Notes under the pieces: model-generated
Databases searched by the model: none
Told to the model about the DNA's origin: nothing
What the model saw: only the letters and a program-made list of their open reading frames with translations
Program-made: the position numbers and the translations under genes
Origin: Planosporangium thailandense
Lineage (GTDB): Bacteria > Actinomycetota > Actinomycetes > Mycobacteriales > Micromonosporaceae
Length of the DNA stretch: 64,000 nucleotides
NCBI RefSeq assembly: GCF_011947195.1
Contig: NZ_JAATVY010000001.1
Location: 124,001 to 188,000, forward strand
Direction: 5' to 3'
Part shown: positions 54,675 through 63,410 of the stretch, piece by piece
How the letters are laid out: the number at the start of each line of letters is the position of its first letter
Position numbering within the stretch: the first letter of the stretch is position 1

Positions 54675-57254
54675 GTGGCGAGCCGTACCCCTCAGACGAA
54701 GCGCCGCGCGAGCACCTCCACGCGCGGGTCGTCCGCGCGTACCGCCGCCGCGAAGTCCACCCGCGCCTCGACGGCGCGTTCCGGACGGGCGTCGCAGGCC
54801 CGGCAGCCGGTGGCGCGCCAGCGCAGCGCGGCCCGTCGGCCGGGGGTGTACGCGAGCGGGTTCGGCCTGATCGCGCGGGCGCTCATGGGCCTGTGGATGG
54901 GCCTGGCCCACATGATCGGCTGGGTGGCCCGCGGGGTGGGCCGGCAGGCCGCCAGCGCCCGGGAGTTGGACGAGGAGCACCGCCGCGACGGCGCCGGGCT
55001 GGCCCTGATCGGCCTGGCGCTGGTGCTGGGCGTGGCGATCTGGGGCAACTCGGGCGGGCCGGTCGGGCAGTGGCTGTCCGACGTCACCCGGATGTTCTTC
55101 GGCTCGGTTTCGATCACGTTCCCGCTGCTGCTCGTCGTGGGCGGCATCCGGTTCATGCGCACGCCGGCCGAGGAGGGCAGCCAGGGCCGCCTCGTCGTGG
55201 GTTGGACCGCGCTGTTCCTGGGCGCCGCGGGCCTGTTCCACCTCGGGTTCGGCCGTCCGACCGCCCCGGCGCAGATGGACAAGGCGGGTGGCCTGCTCGG
55301 TCGGCTGGCCGGCGGGCTGCTCGCTTCGGCGGTGAGCGCCTGGGTGGCCGTGCCGTTGCTGATCATGCTGTGCCTGTTCGGCGTGCTCGTGGTCAGCGCG
55401 ACGCCCGTCAACCAGATCCCGCAGCGGCTGCGGCAGCTACGCGACCTCGCGATGGGCGTCTCGCCGGCCGACGAGATGATCGAGGACGATCTGCACGGCG
55501 AGGGTCCCGCGGCTGCTGCCGAGGAGACGGGGCGGGGTCTGCGGCGGTCGTCGCGCCGCCGGCAGGCCAAGAGCGGGGATCCGCTGCTGGCCGAGGCGGC
55601 CCTCGACGCCAGCATGGCCGAGCCCGAGGCGCAGAGCGACGACGACTTCGCCGCCTACGAGACGGTCGTGCTGTCCCGGTCGGCGGTGCAGGCCGAGAAG
55701 GCCAAGCAGAAGCAGCCGAAGCCGCCGCCGGAGCACACCCCGCCGCCGACCCGCGCCGAGCAGTTGGCGCTCACCGACGCCGACTACAAGCTGCCGCCAC
55801 CCAACCTGCTGGCCAAGGGCGACGCGCCGAAGGCCCGCACCCGGGCCAACGACGAGGTCATCAACTCGTTGCAGGCGGTGTTCGAGCAGTTCAACGTCGA
55901 CGCCGCCGTCACCGGCTTCACCCGGGGACCGACGGTCACCCGGTACGAGGTCGAGGTCGGCCCGGGCGTGAAGGTCGAGCGGATCACCACCCTGACCCGC
56001 AACATCGCGTACGCGGTGAAGTCGCCCGACGTGCGGATCATGAGCCCGATCCCGGGCAAGAGCGCGGTCGGCATCGAGATCCCCAACCTCGACCGGGAGA
56101 ACGTCACGCTCGGCGACGTGCTGCGCTCGGCGGTGGCCACCTCCGACCACCACCCGCTGGTGGTCGGCCTCGGCAAGGACATCGAGGGCGGGTACGTCAC
56201 CGCCAACCTGGCCAGGATGCCGCACCTGCTCATCGCCGGCGCGACCGGTGCCGGTAAGTCGTCGTGCATCAACTCGCTGCTGGTGTCGCTGCTGACCCGG
56301 GCCACCCCGGACGAGGTACGGCTGCTGCTGGTCGACCCGAAGCGGGTCGAGCTGACCGCGTACGAGGGGATCCCGCACCTCGTCACCCCGATCGTGACCA
56401 ACCCGAAGAAGGCGGCCGACGCTCTCGACTGGGTCGTACGCGAGATGGACATGCGCTACGACGACCTGGCCGCCAACGGCGTACGCCACATCGACGACTT
56501 CAACCGGAAGGTGCGCGCCGGCCAGATCACCGCCCCGCCGGGCAGCGAGCGGGTGATGCGGCCGTACCCGTACCTGATCGTCATCGTCGATGAGCTCGCC
56601 GACCTCATGATGGTGGCGCCGCGCGACGTCGAAGACTCGATCGTCCGGATCACCCAGCTGGCCCGGGCCGCCGGTATCCACCTGGTGCTGGCGACCCAGC
56701 GGCCCAGCGTCGACGTCGTCACCGGCCTGATCAAGGCGAACGTGCCGTCCCGGCTGGCGTTCGCCACCTCCAGCCTCGCCGACTCGCGGGTCATCCTCGA
56801 CCAGCCCGGAGCGGAGAAGTTGATCGGCCGCGGCGACGGCCTGTTCCTGCCGATGGGCGCGTCCAAGCCGATCCGGGTACAGGGCGCCTGGGTCGACGAG
56901 CGAGAGATCAACGCGGTCGTCAAGTTCTGCAAGAACCAGCGGGAGCCCGAGTTCCGCCCGGACGTGACGGCCCCGAAGGAGAGCGACAAGAAGAAGGTCG
57001 ACGAGGACATCGGCGACGACCTCGAGCTGCTGCTCCAGGCGATCGAGCTGGTGGTCACGTCGCAGTTCGGCTCGACGTCGATGCTGCAGCGCAAGCTGCG
57101 GGTTGGGTTCGCCAAGGCCGGCCGGCTCATGGACCTCATGGAGACGCGCGGGGTCGTGGGCCCGTCGGAGGGCTCGAAGGCGCGCGAGGTGCTCGTCAAG
57201 CCCGACGAGCTGGCCGAGATCCTGGACAGCCTGCGCGGCGGCGATGAGTCCTGA
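54675..57254 (+). CDS. ftsK: DNA translocase FtsK/SpoIIIE
   Basis: Pumps chromosomal DNA at division septa. The 859-residue product has a basic N-terminus, about four membrane segments (residues ~75-255), an acidic/Pro linker and the RecA-like motor: Walker A GATGAGKSS near 522-530, Walker B LIVIVDELADLMM near 632-644. The C-terminal gamma winged helix (TSQFGSTSMLQRKLRVGFAK near 795) reads orientation sequences. GTG at 54675 is chosen over ATG at 54648 because TACGGT (54663-54668) ends six bases before it, a leaderless pattern, and homologues begin MASRT. Confidence 0.93.
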   Translation: MASRTPQTKRRASTSTRGSSARTAAAKSTRASTARSGRASQARQPVARQRSAARRPGVYASGFGLIARALMGLWMGLAHMIGWVARGVGRQAASARELDEEHRRDGAGLALIGLALVLGVAIWGNSGGPVGQWLSDVTRMFFGSVSITFPLLLVVGGIRFMRTPAEEGSQGRLVVGWTALFLGAAGLFHLGFGRPTAPAQMDKAGGLLGRLAGGLLASAVSAWVAVPLLIMLCLFGVLVVSATPVNQIPQRLRQLRDLAMGVSPADEMIEDDLHGEGPAAAAEETGRGLRRSSRRRQAKSGDPLLAEAALDASMAEPEAQSDDDFAAYETVVLSRSAVQAEKAKQKQPKPPPEHTPPPTRAEQLALTDADYKLPPPNLLAKGDAPKARTRANDEVINSLQAVFEQFNVDAAVTGFTRGPTVTRYEVEVGPGVKVERITTLTRNIAYAVKSPDVRIMSPIPGKSAVGIEIPNLDRENVTLGDVLRSAVATSDHHPLVVGLGKDIEGGYVTANLARMPHLLIAGATGAGKSSCINSLLVSLLTRATPDEVRLLLVDPKRVELTAYEGIPHLVTPIVTNPKKAADALDWVVREMDMRYDDLAANGVRHIDDFNRKVRAGQITAPPGSERVMRPYPYLIVIVDELADLMMVAPRDVEDSIVRITQLARAAGIHLVLATQRPSVDVVTGLIKANVPSRLAFATSSLADSRVILDQPGAEKLIGRGDGLFLPMGASKPIRVQGAWVDEREINAVVKFCKNQREPEFRPDVTAPKESDKKKVDEDIGDDLELLLQAIELVVTSQFGSTSMLQRKLRVGFAKAGRLMDLMETRGVVGPSEGSKAREVLVKPDELAEILDSLRGGDES

Positions 57255-57289
57255 TCGTGACGACAGCGGAGTGTTTCCGCGATCACGAT
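57254..57289 (+). terminator. Hairpin after ftsK
   Basis: ATCGTGA (57254-57260) pairs with TCACGAT (57283-57289), and an inner GCGGA/TCCGC helix (57266-57270 with 57276-57280) closes a five-base loop. It begins at the last base of the ftsK stop codon and may terminate the transcript before rimO. Confidence 0.55.
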
Positions 57290-57334
57290 GAGTCGGGTTC
57301 GATGGGCCTGGGCTGACATCGGTACCCTCGGAGC

Positions 57335-58786
57335 ATGCAAAAACCTCCTACCGGCGACCGTCGGGTGGCCCTGCTCACTCTGGGCTGTGCCCGTAACGAG
57401 GTCGACTCGGAGGAGTTGGCCGCCCGGCTGGCCGGCGACGGTTGGCAGGTGAGCACCGACGCGGCCGGTGCCGACGTGGTGCTCGTCAACACCTGCGGGT
57501 TCGTGGCGCAGGCCAAGCAGGACTCCATCGACACGCTGCTGGCGGCCACCGACACCGGCGCGAAGGTGGTCGCGACCGGCTGCATGGCCGAGCGGTACGG
57601 CCGGGAGCTGGCCGACAGCCTGCCGGAGGCCGACGCGGTGCTGGGCTTCGACCACTACCCGGAGATCTCGGCGCGGCTGTCCGAGGTGCTCGACGGGAAG
57701 AAGATCGAGTCCCACGTGCCCCGCGACCGGCGCACCCTCCTGCCGCTGACCCCGGTCGAGCGGCGCGCTGCCGACGTGGTGGTGCCCGGGCACCTGACCG
57801 TCGACGAGCACACCCCGGCACACCTGCGCGGGGTGCTGCGTCGGCGCCTCGACGGCGGCCCGGTGGCCTCGCTCAAGCTCGCCTCCGGCTGCGACCGGCG
57901 CTGCGCGTTCTGCGCGATCCCGAGCTTCCGGGGCGCCTTCGTGTCGCGTACGCCGGAGGAGATCCTCGCCGAGGCCGAGTGGCTGGCCCGCTCCGGGGTG
58001 CGGGAGCTGGTCCTGGTCAGCGAAAACTCGACCTCGTACGGCAAGGACCTGGGCGACCCCCGGCTGCTGGAGAAGCTGCTGCCGCAGCTCGCGGCGGTCG
58101 ACGGCATCGTGCGGGTGCGCGCGTCCTACCTCCAGCCGGCGGAGACGCGCCCCGGCCTGGTCGAGGTGCTGGCCACCACGCCCGGCGTCGCGCCCTACTT
58201 CGACCTGTCGTTCCAGCACGCCAGCGAGCCGGTGCTGCGCCGGATGCGGCGCTTCGGCTCGACCGAGCGGTTCCTGGATCTGCTCGCCTCGGTCCGTACG
58301 CTTTCCCCCGACGCCGGTGCCAGGTCGAACTTCATCGTGGGCTTCCCGGGCGAGACCCGCGCCGATGTCGACGAGCTGGCGCGCTTCCTTGAGTCCGCAC
58401 GGCTGGACGCGGTCGGCGTCTTCGCCTACAGCGACGAGGACGGCACGGAGGCGGCGAGCCTGCCGGGCAAGGTCCGCGCCGACACGGTGCAGCGCCGGTA
58501 CCAGCGGATCACCGACCTGGTGGAGCAGTTGTGCGCCCAGCGCGCCGACGACCGGGTCGGCTCGGTGGTCGAGGTGCTGGTCGACGCATGCGAAGACGGC
58601 GAGGTCGAGGGCCGCGCCGCCCATCAGGCGCCGGAGGTGGATGGCTCCACCACCCTGGTTGAGGGCGGCGTGGAGCTGGCGACCCTGCGTCCCGGGGATC
58701 TCGTGGCCGCCCGGGTCACCGGCAGCGCCGGCGTGGACCTCGTGGCCGTACCCGAGAAGGTGTTGTCGTCGGCGAGCCGGTCGTGA
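57335..58786 (+). CDS. rimO: Ribosomal protein S12 methylthiotransferase
   Basis: Radical-SAM enzyme that adds a methylthio group to Asp of ribosomal protein S12. The 483-residue product has the N-terminal cluster cysteines ([11 protein letters not shown] near 16, [10 protein letters not shown] near 52, TGCMAERYG near 87), the radical-SAM motif [11 protein letters not shown] near 185-195 and a C-terminal TRAM domain. TACCCT (57323-57328) ends six bases before the ATG and there is no Shine-Dalgarno, so it is probably leaderless. The stop overlaps pgsA. Confidence 0.94.
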   Translation: MQKPPTGDRRVALLTLGCARNEVDSEELAARLAGDGWQVSTDAAGADVVLVNTCGFVAQAKQDSIDTLLAATDTGAKVVATGCMAERYGRELADSLPEADAVLGFDHYPEISARLSEVLDGKKIESHVPRDRRTLLPLTPVERRAADVVVPGHLTVDEHTPAHLRGVLRRRLDGGPVASLKLASGCDRRCAFCAIPSFRGAFVSRTPEEILAEAEWLARSGVRELVLVSENSTSYGKDLGDPRLLEKLLPQLAAVDGIVRVRASYLQPAETRPGLVEVLATTPGVAPYFDLSFQHASEPVLRRMRRFGSTERFLDLLASVRTLSPDAGARSNFIVGFPGETRADVDELARFLESARLDAVGVFAYSDEDGTEAASLPGKVRADTVQRRYQRITDLVEQLCAQRADDRVGSVVEVLVDACEDGEVEGRAAHQAPEVDGSTTLVEGGVELATLRPGDLVAARVTGSAGVDLVAVPEKVLSSASRS

Positions 58787-59421
58787 CGGTGCCGCCGTCC
58801 GCGCCGGCCCGCCGCGTGCCACTGCTGAACGTCGCCAACGCCCTGACGGCCCTGCGGATCGTGCTCATCCCGGTCTTCGCCGTGTTCGCCGTCGCGTCCG
58901 ACATGAGCCGGCCGGGCTGGCGGGTCGCCGCCTGCGTGACGTTCAGCGTGGCGTCGCTGACCGACTTCGCGGACGGCTGGATCGCGCGCACCTGGGATCT
59001 GGTGACGTCGTTCGGCAAGGTCGCCGATCCGATCGCGGACAAGGCGCTGACCGGCACCGCGCTGGTGCTGCTGTCGATGTACGGCCGGCTCAGCTGGTGG
59101 GCGACGGCCATCATCGCAGTACGCGAGGTGGGCGTGACCGCCCTGCGGTTCTGGGTGATCCGCCGGGGCGTGATCCCGGCCAGCCGGGGCGGCAAGGTCA
59201 AGACGGCCCTGCAGATCCTGGCGATCGCCTGGTACCTGCTGCCGTTGCCCCCGTCGGCGGCGCGGATCGGCGGCTGGGTCATGTGGCTCGCGGTGGTGGT
59301 CACCCTGGTCACCGGCGCCGACTATGTGCTGCGGGCGCTGCGGCTGCGGCGCGCCGCCCCCGGGGCGAGCGTCGAGGAGCTGACCGGGGCGACAGACACG
59401 ATGGAGGAGCAGGTGCCGTGA
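58783..59421 (+). CDS. pgsA: CDP-diacylglycerol-glycerol-3-phosphate 3-phosphatidyltransferase
   Basis: Makes phosphatidylglycerol phosphate from CDP-DAG, the product of CdsA encoded at the start of the window. The 212-residue membrane protein carries the CDP-alcohol phosphotransferase motif [20 protein letters not shown] near residues 65-84 (DG-x2-AR-x8-G-x3-D-x3-D; the last Asp follows at 88). About five hydrophobic segments are visible. The start overlaps the rimO stop by four bases and the stop overlaps cinA, so rimO, pgsA and cinA are translationally coupled. Confidence 0.93.
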   Translation: MTVPPSAPARRVPLLNVANALTALRIVLIPVFAVFAVASDMSRPGWRVAACVTFSVASLTDFADGWIARTWDLVTSFGKVADPIADKALTGTALVLLSMYGRLSWWATAIIAVREVGVTALRFWVIRRGVIPASRGGKVKTALQILAIAWYLLPLPPSAARIGGWVMWLAVVVTLVTGADYVLRALRLRRAAPGASVEELTGATDTMEEQVP

Positions 59422-59894
59422 CGGAGCTGGCCGAACCGGTGCTGCGGCTGCTGCGGGAGCGGCGGCAGACCCTTGCGGTGGCGGAGTCGCTGACCGGCGG
59501 GCTGCTCGCCGCGACGATCGTGGACGTGCCCGGCGCCAGCACCGTGTTCCGCGGTGGCCTCGTCGTGTACGCGACCGACCTCAAGCGCAGCCTCGCCGGG
59601 GTGCCGGGGGACCTGCTGGCCGAGCGCGGGCCGGTCGATCCCGACGTGGTGCTGGCGCTCGCCGACGGCGCGCGTCGGGTGTGCGGCGCGGACTGGGGCG
59701 TGGCGACCACGGGAGTGGCCGGTCCGGAGTCGCAGGGCGGGCTGCCGGTCGGCACGCTCTACCTGGCCTGCCGCGGGCCGCACGGGGGAGAGGTGCGCGG
59801 CATGACGCTCGATGGCGACCGGCCGCGGATCCGGGCCGGTGCGGTCGCCGCGGCCCTGGAGCTGCTGGCGGAGGCGCTGGGTGCCGCCGGCTGA
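59418..59894 (+). CDS. cinA: CinA C-terminal family nicotinamide-nucleotide amidohydrolase
   Basis: A 158-residue protein consisting of only the CinA C-terminal (PncC) domain: LAVAESLTGGLLAATIVDVPG near residues 21-41, FRGGLVVYATDLKRSL near 46-61 and WGVATTGVAGPESQGGLPVG near 94-113. It deamidates nicotinamide mononucleotide in pyridine-nucleotide recycling. The N-terminal MoCF-like domain of full CinA is absent, as is normal for stand-alone PncC. GTG at 59418 overlaps the pgsA stop. Confidence 0.92.
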   Translation: MTELAEPVLRLLRERRQTLAVAESLTGGLLAATIVDVPGASTVFRGGLVVYATDLKRSLAGVPGDLLAERGPVDPDVVLALADGARRVCGADWGVATTGVAGPESQGGLPVGTLYLACRGPHGGEVRGMTLDGDRPRIRAGAVAAALELLAEALGAAG

Positions 59895-59937
59895 CCGGGA
59901 CTGCCCTTTCCGGTGAGGCTTGGCAATGGAGGGTGTC

Positions 59938-59958
59938 GTTCGCTCACAAAGCGGGTAC
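59938..59958. promoter_or_regulatory. Candidate ClgR-type operator upstream of clgR
   Basis: GTTCGCT and AGCGGGTAC flank CACAA, giving the dyad CGCT-N5-AGCG. It lies just before a possible promoter (TTGCAT at 59961-59966, then an AT-richer stretch near 59984). ClgR of actinomycetes binds short CGC/GCG dyads and activates its own gene, so this may be its autoregulatory site. Confidence 0.5.
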
Positions 59959-60013
59959 CGTTGCATGACCAGGTCCGTTTGCAAATTCTCGGGTCGTCGA
60001 TGAAGGGGGTGCG

Positions 60014-60466
60014 ATGGTCCTGCTCCGTCGGGTGATCGGCGATGCGCTCCGGGCGCGGCGCCAGTCACAGCAGCGCACCCTCCGCGAAGTGTCGACCGCA
60101 GCCAACGTCAGCCTCGGTTACCTGTCCGAGATCGAGCGCGGTCAGAAGGAAGCGTCGAGCGAGCTGCTCTCCTCGATCTGCGACGCCCTCGGCGCCCAGC
60201 TTTCGGAGGTGCTGCGCGAGGTCAGCGACACGATGGCGCTGGCGGAGCAGATGGAGAGCATCCCGGTCGGCGAGCCGGCCGCTTCGAGCGCCGAGACCGC
60301 GACCGGTGCCGCCAAGAGCACCGCGGCGGCTGCGGCGCATGCGCCCCAGCTCACCGACGGCCAGGTTTCGGTCGCTGTGCGTCACGACGGCCCGCTGAAG
60401 ACCACGCTGCGGGCGACCCGCGCCGGTCGACAGTCCGCCGATCGCGACGTCGTCTGCGCCGCCTGA
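60014..60466 (+). CDS. clgR: ClgR-type XRE-family transcriptional regulator
   Basis: A 150-residue activator with an N-terminal Cro/XRE helix-turn-helix (residues ~8-65: [20 protein letters not shown], then [20 protein letters not shown]). The C-terminal ~75 residues are Ala/Thr-rich. ClgR controls Clp protease genes in Streptomyces and Corynebacterium and the psp genes in mycobacteria. Its place after pgsA and cinA is conserved. ATG at 60014 has GGGGGT upstream. The psp-like genes downstream fit this regulator. Confidence 0.9.
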   Translation: MVLLRRVIGDALRARRQSQQRTLREVSTAANVSLGYLSEIERGQKEASSELLSSICDALGAQLSEVLREVSDTMALAEQMESIPVGEPAASSAETATGAAKSTAAAAAHAPQLTDGQVSVAVRHDGPLKTTLRATRAGRQSADRDVVCAA

Positions 60467-60544
60467 GATCAACTTTTTCGCAGCCACCTGCGACACTGAG
60501 GGTTCCTTTAGCCGGCACACGCCGGCCAGGTTCCCCCGGAGGCA

Positions 60545-62362
60545 ATGGTGGTGCTTGACACCTCGACGCGGCGGCGAAGCTCAGTGTCGCTCGTCGCTGC
60601 CGTTGTTATCGGCCTGGTGGTGATCGTCGGGATCTACCTGGCGCTCCGACCGGCCCGTGGCCATGGCGGCGGGTCCGGCGCGGCCCGCGCCGGCTGCATC
60701 CCGCTCACCGTCGTCGCGTCCAGCGAGAAGTCCGCCCTGCTGGGCCAGTTGGCGGCCGGCTACAACGCCAGCGGCCGCAGGTTCGACGGAAAGTGCGCCG
60801 ACGTGCGGGTCGTGAGCAAGGCGTCCGGTGCCGCTATGGAGGCGCTCGCCGCCGGCTGGGACGCCCGGCGTGACGGCGGGCCCGAGCCGCAGGTGTGGAC
60901 CCCGGCCGCTTCGTCGTGGGTGTCGCTGCTGCGCCAGCGCGTGGCGACCACCGACAAGGGCAGCGTCCTCGGCGACGCCAAGCCGGCGTCCATCGCCCAG
61001 ACACCCCTGGTACTCGCCATGCCGAAGCCGATGGCGGAGGCGCTCGGCTGGCCGGCCAAGCCGCTGGGCTGGTCGGACGTCCTGGGGCTGACCAACGATC
61101 CGCGCGGCTGGGGCGCCGTGGGCCACCCCGAGTGGGGCAGCTTCCGGCTGGGTAAGACCAACCCGCACTTCTCCACGTCGGGGCTCAACGCCACCGTCGG
61201 GTCGTACTTCGCGGCGACGGGCCGCTCGGGCGACCTGACCGAGGCGGACCTGGCCGACCCGAAGGTCGGAGACTTCGTCAAGGGCGTGGAGGGCGGCGTC
61301 GTCCACTACGGCGACACGACGCTGACGTTCCTGGCCAACCTCGCCGACGCGGACGCGCACGGCCGGGGGATGAACTACATCAGCGCGGTGGCCGTCGAGG
61401 AGAAGTCGGTCTACGACTACAACCAGGGCAACCCGACCGGCGACCCGAAGCTCGCCGGCAAGGGGCACAAGCCGCGGGTACCGCTGGTCGCGGTCTACCC
61501 GAAGGAAGGCACCCTGGTCTCGGACAACCCGTACGTGGTGCTCGCGACCGCCAGCGACGAGGAGAAGGCCGCCGCCGGCGACTTCCTGGCGTACCTGCAG
61601 GCGCCCGCGCAGCAGAAGCGGTTCAAGGACGCGGCGTTCCGCGGCTTCGACGGGACGGCCGGCAGCGCGCTGTCGCAGGCTAACGGGTTGCTGCCGGGCC
61701 AGCGGGTGAACGTGCTCGACCCGCCCGCCCCGGTGGTGTTGACGAAGGCGCTCGACACCTGGGACCGGCAGCGCAAGCGGGCGCGCGTGCTGCTCGTACT
61801 CGACGTGTCCGGCTCGATGGCCGACCTGACCGCGAGCGGCAAGTCCAGGCTGGAGGTCGCCAAGCAGGCGGCGCTGCGGTCGATCGACCTGTTCGCGCCG
61901 GACGACGAGGTCGGGCTGTGGACCTTCTCCACCGAGCAGCGCGGGGCGGGCACGCCGTACACCGAGCAGGTGCCGATGGGCGCGGTCTCCGGCAACGCCG
62001 CCCGAATCAAGCAGGTCATCGCCGGCATGCACGCCGAGGGCGGCACCGCCCTGTACGCGACGACCCGCGCGGCGCAGCAGAAACTGCTGGCCGCCGCGAC
62101 GCCGGACCGGATCAACGCGGTCGTGCTGCTCACCGACGGCAAGAACGAGTACCCCAGGGACAACGACCTGGACGGCCTGCTGCGCGACCTCGACGCCGCC
62201 AACCTGGAGAACTCGGTACGGGTGTTCACGATCGCGTACGGGGACCAGGCCGATCTGGGCACGCTGAAGCGGATCTCGTCGTCGTCGCGGGCCGCCGCGT
62301 ACGACGCCCGCGACCCGTCCAGCATCGACGACGTCCTCGTCAACGTGGTCAGCAACTTCTAG
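60545..62362 (+). CDS. Membrane-anchored solute-binding/von Willebrand A fusion protein
   Basis: A 605-residue protein: a membrane anchor at residues ~15-36, an extracytoplasmic region like bacterial extracellular solute-binding proteins (~50-400; VVASSEKSALLGQLAAGYN, FSTSGLNATVGSYF), and a VWA domain (~415-600). The VWA MIDAS motif DVSGSMADL starts near residue 420, with T in GGTALYATT near 497 and D in LLTDGKNEY near 524, so metal binding looks intact. A substrate-sensing or protein-binding surface role at the envelope is likely; the ligand is unknown. CCGGAGG precedes the ATG. It lies between clgR and a PspM-like gene. Confidence 0.85.
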   Translation: MVVLDTSTRRRSSVSLVAAVVIGLVVIVGIYLALRPARGHGGGSGAARAGCIPLTVVASSEKSALLGQLAAGYNASGRRFDGKCADVRVVSKASGAAMEALAAGWDARRDGGPEPQVWTPAASSWVSLLRQRVATTDKGSVLGDAKPASIAQTPLVLAMPKPMAEALGWPAKPLGWSDVLGLTNDPRGWGAVGHPEWGSFRLGKTNPHFSTSGLNATVGSYFAATGRSGDLTEADLADPKVGDFVKGVEGGVVHYGDTTLTFLANLADADAHGRGMNYISAVAVEEKSVYDYNQGNPTGDPKLAGKGHKPRVPLVAVYPKEGTLVSDNPYVVLATASDEEKAAAGDFLAYLQAPAQQKRFKDAAFRGFDGTAGSALSQANGLLPGQRVNVLDPPAPVVLTKALDTWDRQRKRARVLLVLDVSGSMADLTASGKSRLEVAKQAALRSIDLFAPDDEVGLWTFSTEQRGAGTPYTEQVPMGAVSGNAARIKQVIAGMHAEGGTALYATTRAAQQKLLAAATPDRINAVVLLTDGKNEYPRDNDLDGLLRDLDAANLENSVRVFTIAYGDQADLGTLKRISSSSRAAAYDARDPSSIDDVLVNVVSNF

Positions 62363-62373
62363 ACGGACGGCGC

Positions 62374-63186
62374 ATGGGCATCAGGCAGCAACTGACCGAG
62401 CCGTGGGGCATCGTCGCCGCGGGGCTGCTCGGCGGGGTGGGCGCGGCCGTCGTGGGCGCGCTGTCCCCGGCCGGGCTGCCGGTCGGCGTACCCGTCGGCC
62501 TGGGGGTGGCGGGCCTGGTCTACGGGGTACGGGTGGGGCTCGGCGCGCTGGTCGACCGGGCCGGGCGGGGCGCGGAGGTGGCCGACGTGGACCCGCGGCT
62601 GCCGTCGCCGCCGCGCGGCAGCGACGCGGAGCGCTGGCTGCGCCGGGCCGAGCAGGCTGTCGGCACGCTGCGTCGGCAGACCGAGTCCCCGTGGGACGCG
62701 GCGCTGCGCGCCCAGGTCTCCGACGTCGACGACCAGGCCGCCGGGGTGCTGGCTGATCTGCGGCGCTTCGCCGGTCAGGTGACGCTGCTCGAACAGACCC
62801 TGTCGACCATCCCGGTGGACCGGCTGCGCCGCGACCAGGGCGCGATCGAGCGCGAACTCCGCTCGCTTCCGGCCGGCCCGATCCGCGAGGAGCGGCAGCG
62901 GGCGCTGCGGGCCGTCGCCGATCAGCTTGCCGTGGCGGGCAGGTTGGGGGAGGCGCGGGAGACCTTGCTGGCGCGGATCGAGTCGGCCGCCCTCGGCCTG
63001 GAGGGCCTCGTGACGCGGGTGGCCGAACTGCTGGCGCTGCACGCCACGACGGGCGGCGGGTCGCTGGCCACCAGCCGGCTGGCCGAGTTGACCGGTGATC
63101 TGGAGGGTATGCGGGCAGGGCTGGCGGAGGCGGAACGGGTGTCCCGATCGGCCCTCGGGGAGGCCGATGAGGCCCAACCGAGGTGA
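62374..63186 (+). CDS. PspM-like membrane/coiled-coil protein
   Basis: A 270-residue protein. Two adjacent hydrophobic segments (residues ~11-31 and ~35-55) form an N-terminal hairpin; the rest (from ~80) is long, charged helix with coiled-coil character (VDDQAAGVLADLRRFAGQVT, EREL..LPAGPIREERQRAL). Length and layout equal what I recall of M. tuberculosis Rv2743c (PspM), which anchors PspA and lies in the clgR-pspA-pspM operon. No clear sequence motif proves this, so the call rests on architecture and context. It starts 11 bases after the VWA gene, just before pspA. Confidence 0.6.
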   Translation: MGIRQQLTEPWGIVAAGLLGGVGAAVVGALSPAGLPVGVPVGLGVAGLVYGVRVGLGALVDRAGRGAEVADVDPRLPSPPRGSDAERWLRRAEQAVGTLRRQTESPWDAALRAQVSDVDDQAAGVLADLRRFAGQVTLLEQTLSTIPVDRLRRDQGAIERELRSLPAGPIREERQRALRAVADQLAVAGRLGEARETLLARIESAALGLEGLVTRVAELLALHATTGGGSLATSRLAELTGDLEGMRAGLAEAERVSRSALGEADEAQPR

Positions 63187-63286
63187 AATGCCGGAATTGT
63201 TGTCGGGGATCCCCCGGAGGGCCCGTGACGGTCTAGCGCTCGCCTGCGACGATGGAGGCACGTCCGTTTAGACACAGCCGGCGCCG

Positions 63287-63357
63287 CGTCACGGCGGTCG
63301 TCACCGGCCTCCCTGCCCGGGGTGGCCGCCCGCGACCGCCCCGTCACGGCGGTCGTC
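63287..63357. repeat. Pair of 16-bp direct repeats upstream of pspA
   Basis: CGTCACGGCGGTCGTC occurs at 63287-63302 and 63342-63357, 55 bases apart, in the 224-base gap before pspA. They could be regulatory sites or a remnant of local duplication. The region also contains TAGCGCTCGCC near 63233, a weak resemblance to the ClgR-type dyad. Confidence 0.6.
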
Positions 63358-63410
63358 GCCGACCGCGATGCACCACGGCGAGACATAGCCGCAGAGAGGA
63401 ACCATGAGAC

